9,837 nucleotides of DNA from Woeseia sp. (GTDB taxonomy: Bacteria; Pseudomonadota; Gammaproteobacteria; Steroidobacterales; Woeseiaceae): positions 1 through 9,837 of the forward strand of contig JABIUH010000353.1 in NCBI GenBank assembly GCA_018701055.1, read 5' to 3'. A model generated the notes under the pieces. It had not been told where the DNA came from. It ran no database searches and saw nothing but the letters and a program-made list of their open reading frames with translations. Below, one piece after another: positions 6,806-9,837 of this stretch (the stretch's first letter is position 1; every line of letters begins with the position of its first letter). The position numbers and the translations under genes were made by a program.

Positions 6806-7384
6806 CTAATCGGCATTAAATGACAATACGAAAGACACCGGTACCGCGACACTGATGCTGGGCAAACCGGCTATTTCACGCAGGCTATCGACGCCTTCCG
6901 CAAGGCCAAATTGCGCCGCACTGATAACAACAGGCTGCTTACTAACGACCAGCAATCCGGACTCGCTGGTTCGCGTAATCAACACATCGAACGTAAGCGG
7001 CACCGTATGTCCATGCAGGGCTAGCTCACCACCAACGGAGGCGGCACTGGATTCGCCCATGGCAAGTTCACTGAGGAGCCCCACGTCAACCGACGTAGTT
7101 ATGACAGCGGAGGAAAACGACGCAGTATCGAACAACATTTCCTGCATTCGATCGTCACGAATTTCAATGCCCGTATCGACGCTGGTGAGGTCAATCGTGA
7201 TCTCAACCTCGCCAGCATCATTCACGCTACCCGCGAGTGCACCAAAACTATGCACCTCCGCAACATTGATGGCTTTGGTCGATATAAAGCTGAGTGTCGA
7301 GTTACTACCATCGAGAGTCCAGCTCGCACTGGTTGGTGTCGCCATACATGACGCCAACAAAAAACAAAACGCGATTTTTTTCAT
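6806..7384 (-). CDS. YceI-family periplasmic lipocalin-like protein
   Basis: A 192-residue exported protein of the YceI family, whose members form an extended lipocalin-type beta barrel and in some cases bind isoprenoid or quinone-like molecules. The ATG at 7384 has AGGGG about 9 nt upstream. After a signal peptide the mature part begins WTLDGSNSTLSFISTKAI (23-40), the typical first strands. SFGALAGSVNDAG (46-58), TIDLTSVDTGIEIRDDRM (63-80) and LFDTASFSSAVI (84-95) follow, all family hallmarks. Near the C-terminus ISAAQFGLAEGVDSLREIAG (154-173) and a final strand complete the barrel. Cleavage could occur after PTSA (signal peptidase I). LASC at 10-13 also fits a lipobox, so a lipoprotein anchored at Cys13 is an alternative. 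It lies 72 nt after the decarboxylase and 122 nt before the TPP enzyme. Its ligand, and whether it serves the adjacent redox pair, are unknown. Confidence 0.92.
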   Translation of the reverse strand: MKKIAFCFLLASCMATPTSASWTLDGSNSTLSFISTKAINVAEVHSFGALAGSVNDAGEVEITIDLTSVDTGIEIRDDRMQEMLFDTASFSSAVITTSVDVGLLSELAMGESSAASVGGELALHGHTVPLTFDVLITRTSESGLLVVSKQPVVISAAQFGLAEGVDSLREIAGLPSISVAVPVSFVLSFNAD

Positions 7385-7430
7385 AGCTTAATCCCCTGCT
7401 AAATTCATCAATACAATTTCAATCTAAATA

Positions 7431-7447
7431 GTGAGGCGCGCCTTCAC
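7431..7447 (-). terminator. Possible weak terminator or leader hairpin after the decarboxylase
   Basis: Ten nucleotides past the decarboxylase stop, the minus strand reads GTGAAGGCGCGCCTCAC, a GC-rich stem with one bulged base, followed by TATTTAGATTG. The tail is only partly T-rich, so it may attenuate rather than stop transcription into the YceI gene. Confidence 0.3.
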
Positions 7448-7456
7448 GGCACGTCT

Positions 7457-8884
7457 CTACGTCTGTCCCAGCTCAAGAATTACAGCGGCGAATTCATCGA
7501 CATCTTCCTGTCGCGTACGCCAGTTGGAAAATGCTGGTCGAAATATTGTGCGGGCGCCTATTTTAGACGTACCCACCAGAAAACGCCCGTCGGCGATGAC
7601 TCGTGCGCCCAAGTTTTCATTTAGCTCATCGAGCTGCTCGTCACTCATTCCACCTGGATTATAGCGAAACGCAACAATGTTCAGCTTTGGGTCGTTCATT
7701 AACTCCAAATGCTCTGTCGTTCGAACCCGCTCGGCGAAATAGACTGCGATGTCGAGACAATGCTCGACTAGCCGTTGTTGGCCACGTCGACCATAGGCTT
7801 TGAGCGTCGCCCATACGGCGAAACTCCGTGCCCGCCGCGAGCTTTCCGGACCGATGGCGCCAAATGTTGGCCGTGCACTATTTTCTTCCGGCAAGTAGTC
7901 GGCGGAATAGCGAAAGGCACGCGCCATTAATCCGTAGTCACGTACAAATGCATACCCAGAGTCATAGGGAACGTTCAACCACTTGTGGCCATCGACAGTC
8001 GCGGAATCCGCTTTCTCGATGCCTTCGACAAAATGTGCGGTACGCGGAGATACTTTTGCGAAAAGACCAAAAGCGCCGTCAACGTGAACCCAGCAATTGT
8101 GCTGCCGAGATAATTCGATCATCTCTTTTACGGGATCAAATTCTCCAGCGTTCACTTCGCCAGCATTGACGATAACGAGAGCGGGCTCTCCATTTAAGGC
8201 CTCAAGCCCAGCGGCAAAGGCATTCAAATCGAGTCGACCAAAATCATCTTTCTCGAAGCGCTGAATGTTGCCGCGACCGACGCCTTGTACAGCGAGCACT
8301 TTTAGCGTGCTTGCATGGATGAAACCCGAGGTCAGCACCGGCATTTGCGGTGCACCGGAAAGGCCGGTTTCAGACACATCCAGGCCGTGCTGTTCACCCC
8401 ACCATTGACGCCCTGCGGCGAGACAAACAAAATTAGCCATGGTGGCGCCCGTCACCATCACGCCGGACCATTCTGGGGGCAGTTCGAATATCTCTTTTAA
8501 CCAATCAAGAGCCTGCATCTCCATTTCCACGCCCGCGGGGGACAATACCCACGTATAGGTAATGGCGTCGTAAGCCGTTGCGAGAAGATCAGCTGCGAGC
8601 GCGGCGGGTGTGCTGCCGCCAATAACAAAATGGAAAGCTTTCGGGCCTGCGGTATTGCCGCCAGCGGTTTCATTGAGCTCTATGAGTCGATCGATGGCGG
8701 CCTGTGCCCCGCAACCCTCCAGTGGCAGCGGTTCTTTGAAATTCTGTAGAACTTGTTCGGCATTAGGCTGTAAAGCTAACCGCTCATCGGTGCGTCGAAT
8801 GACGTCGGTCAGGTTCGCGGCGAGAGATTCCACCAAGGCATCCAATTCGTCACGAAACTCTTCCCCCAACCCACGCTGGCCCAT
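7457..8884 (-). CDS. PLP-dependent group II amino-acid decarboxylase family protein
   Basis: A fold-type I PLP enzyme of the group II decarboxylase family (aromatic amino acid, glutamate, histidine, tyrosine decarboxylases). It has 475 residues from the ATG at 8884, which has AAGGG about 9 nt upstream; a TTG at 8893 would sit too close to that site. Visible motifs, numbered from the ATG: MVTGATMANFVCLAAGRQW (143-161), FIHAS with His190 expected to stack on the PLP ring, HVDGAFG with Asp269 expected to contact the pyridine nitrogen, and DGHKW with Lys301 as the Schiff-base lysine. IFRPAFSNWRTRQEDVD (447-463) is the usual C-terminal signature. Length is normal for bacterial members. These proteins are often misannotated as aspartate aminotransferases, and some act as aldehyde-forming oxidative enzymes. 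Substrate cannot be assigned. A 167-nt inverted repeat element starts 42 nt upstream and may have displaced or replaced its promoter. Confidence 0.92.
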   Translation of the reverse strand: MGQRGLGEEFRDELDALVESLAANLTDVIRRTDERLALQPNAEQVLQNFKEPLPLEGCGAQAAIDRLIELNETAGGNTAGPKAFHFVIGGSTPAALAADLLATAYDAITYTWVLSPAGVEMEMQALDWLKEIFELPPEWSGVMVTGATMANFVCLAAGRQWWGEQHGLDVSETGLSGAPQMPVLTSGFIHASTLKVLAVQGVGRGNIQRFEKDDFGRLDLNAFAAGLEALNGEPALVIVNAGEVNAGEFDPVKEMIELSRQHNCWVHVDGAFGLFAKVSPRTAHFVEGIEKADSATVDGHKWLNVPYDSGYAFVRDYGLMARAFRYSADYLPEENSARPTFGAIGPESSRRARSFAVWATLKAYGRRGQQRLVEHCLDIAVYFAERVRTTEHLELMNDPKLNIVAFRYNPGGMSDEQLDELNENLGARVIADGRFLVGTSKIGARTIFRPAFSNWRTRQEDVDEFAAVILELGQT

Positions 8885-8926
8885 CTCCGACAACCCTTTT
8901 TTATTGTTTTTGGTCAGATCTGAATC

Positions 8927-9093
8927 CTAGCTCGGACTATTCATGAATGCACGTGATGATTGGACAGAGCATTGATTGCACACAGGATTTTCTGACTGAG
9001 CGGAATACGCACTGTATTTCCGAAGAAAGAAAATCCTGTGTGCGATCAATACTCATGCAAGGGTGCGAGCATTTAATGAATAGTCCGGGCTAG
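8927..9093. repeat. 167-nt nested imperfect inverted repeat (possible MITE or insertion-sequence remnant)
   Basis: Outer arms CTAGCTCGGACTATTCAT (8927-8944) and ATGAATAGTCCGGGCTAG (9076-9093) are complementary at 17 of 18 positions. Pairing continues inward with a bulge (8945-8953 against 9066-9075). After an unmatched stretch, inner arms at 8971-8993 and 9028-9050 pair at 22 of 23 positions. A small central hairpin pairs CGGAATAC (9001-9008) with GTATTTCCG (9014-9022). The four terminal bases at each end are CTAG, which could be part of the terminal repeat or a palindromic target duplication. No open frame of note lies inside. The size, terminal repeats and lack of a transposase fit a small non-autonomous element, but an RNA-level hairpin is also possible. 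It lies in the upstream region of the PLP decarboxylase. Confidence 0.7.
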
Positions 9094-9372
9094 CATGAGG
9101 CACCGGCAATAGGCTGCGGTGATTTGCCTCTGTCGCTAACCCAATGGGATGCTTATTGCAGATCGTGGCTCACAAGAACGACGGTGCGAAGCTGATAACG
9201 CCGCAGACAATGCTGTGCCCTTGCTTATCGCAGCGATACGGAAAGCGAGACGCTGAGAAACATCATCGCCGCGGCCCTTGCAGGAGAACGCCGGCCAAAG
9301 TCACGAAATCTGGATCGAACCGAAGTCCCTCAGAATTCAAATCCAACCCAGGCTCTTAAACGATATAACCCG
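9094..9372. other. Interval downstream of pntB without a convincing gene
   Basis: About 280 nt between the inverted-repeat element and the end of pntB. I see no good hairpin plus T-run to terminate pntB on the minus strand. A plus-strand frame open from about 9200 to a TAA at 9376-9378 gives a protein-like C-terminus (NIIAAALAGERRP, later NPTQALKRYNPL) but has no plausible start codon. It could be the tail of a decayed gene, or chance. Confidence 0.5.
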
Positions 9373-9837
9373 CTATAACGCCTTGAAGACAGCGTCTAAA
9401 GTCTCTTTCGCGTCCCCAAAGAGCATGCGCGTGTTGTCCTTGAAGAACAGCGGATTCTGCACGCCCGCATAACCGGTTGCCATGCTGCGCTTGAGGACGA
9501 TCGAAGTCGTTCCCTTCCAACACTCCAGGACCGGCATGCCAGCAATTGGGCTATCGGGTTCATCTAATGCAGATGGATTCACGATGTCATTCGCACCAAT
9601 TACTACAGACACGTCGATTTTCGGAAAGTCTTCGTTTATCTCGTCCATTTCGAAGACGATGTCGTAGGGGACCCTGGCTTCAGCCAACAACACATTCATG
9701 TGGCCGGGCATTCTTCCGGCAACCGGGTGAATGCCAAAACGAACGTTGATGCCTTTAGCTCGCAGAGCCTTGGTAATTTCGAATACAACGTGCTGCGCCT
9801 GAGCGACGGCCATACCATATCCGGGAATGATCATTAC
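9373..9837 (-). CDS. pntB: NAD(P) transhydrogenase subunit beta, C-terminal NADP(H)-binding domain III (5' end outside the window)
   Basis: The final 154 residues of PntB, the membrane subunit of the proton-translocating transhydrogenase that drives hydride transfer from NADH to NADP+ using the proton gradient. The fragment is domain III, the cytoplasmic NADP(H)-binding Rossmann-like domain. GYGMAVAQAQ (6-15 of the fragment) is the nucleotide-binding start. GIHPVAGRMPGHMNVLLAEA, VIGANDIVNP (79-88), KRSMATGYAGVQNPLFF and the final MLFGDAK follow, all nearly as in E. coli PntB. Full-length proteins are about 460-480 residues, so the membrane domain lies beyond the window. It ends in TAG at 9373-9375. 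pntA would be expected further upstream on the same strand, outside the window. It appears functionally unrelated to the genes downstream. Confidence 0.97.
   Translation of the reverse strand, partial: VMIIPGYGMAVAQAQHVVFEITKALRAKGINVRFGIHPVAGRMPGHMNVLLAEARVPYDIVFEMDEINEDFPKIDVSVVIGANDIVNPSALDEPDSPIAGMPVLECWKGTTSIVLKRSMATGYAGVQNPLFFKDNTRMLFGDAKETLDAVFKAL

Noticed and set aside
6352..7391. Long plus-strand open frames of 155 and 178 codons
   Set aside because: They lie opposite the Tat-TPP and YceI genes, both of which have clear family motifs; the antisense translations are low-complexity Ser/Arg-rich and show no domain.
9312..9321. T-arm-like sequence GGTTCGATCC on the minus strand
   Set aside because: It resembles a tRNA T-arm but is one base short, and no acceptor, D or anticodon stem can be folded around it on either strand.
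1..9837. CRISPR array, phage genes, toxin-antitoxin or defence system
   Set aside because: No regularly spaced repeats and no corresponding protein families are visible; the genes are metabolic, redox and regulatory.

Overview
This is a moderate-GC stretch (about half G+C by eye) in which every gene I can support lies on the minus strand, so transcription runs from high to low coordinates. The content suggests a respiring, free-living proteobacterium, probably a gammaproteobacterium, possibly marine. The reasons are a PntB-type transhydrogenase very close to the E. coli protein, Tat-exported enzymes, a small periplasmic c-type cytochrome, a YceI protein and a FadB-type beta-oxidation enzyme. 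No rRNA, tRNA or intact transposase is visible, so the taxonomic guess is weak.

Layout in transcription order. 9837-9373: the 3' end of pntB. 9372-9094: a stretch without a convincing gene. 9093-8927: a 167-nt nested imperfect inverted repeat, probably a small non-autonomous element or insertion-sequence remnant, sitting just upstream of the next gene. 8884-7457: a PLP-dependent group II amino-acid decarboxylase. 7384-6806: an exported YceI-family protein. 6683-4773: a thiamine-diphosphate enzyme of the acetolactate synthase/benzoylformate decarboxylase superfamily with a textbook Tat signal. 4773-4345: a secreted mono-haem cytochrome c whose start codon overlaps the stop of the TPP enzyme (TAATG). 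4344-3930: a regulatory interval with several inverted and direct repeats. 3917-3117: an IclR regulator resembling the PcaR/PcaU/PobR group. 2940-1696: an M24 (creatinase/Xaa-Pro peptidase type) metalloenzyme with a Tat-like signal carrying KR in place of RR. 1666-1: the N-terminal 555 residues of a FadB/FadJ-type enoyl-CoA hydratase/3-hydroxyacyl-CoA dehydrogenase, running off the window.

How the genes may work together. The most distinctive unit is the exported TPP enzyme translationally coupled to a cytochrome c, with a YceI lipocalin-fold protein just upstream. I infer a periplasmic oxidation module in which a TPP-dependent enzyme acts on a 2-oxo acid or aldehyde-like substrate and the cytochrome takes the electrons. 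The sequence proves co-export and coupling, not the chemistry. The IclR regulator, M24 hydrolase and FadB-type enzyme form a second catabolic group. Together with the amino-acid decarboxylase, the window looks like an accessory catabolic region for amino-acid-derived or aromatic substrates, but no substrate can be named from sequence alone.
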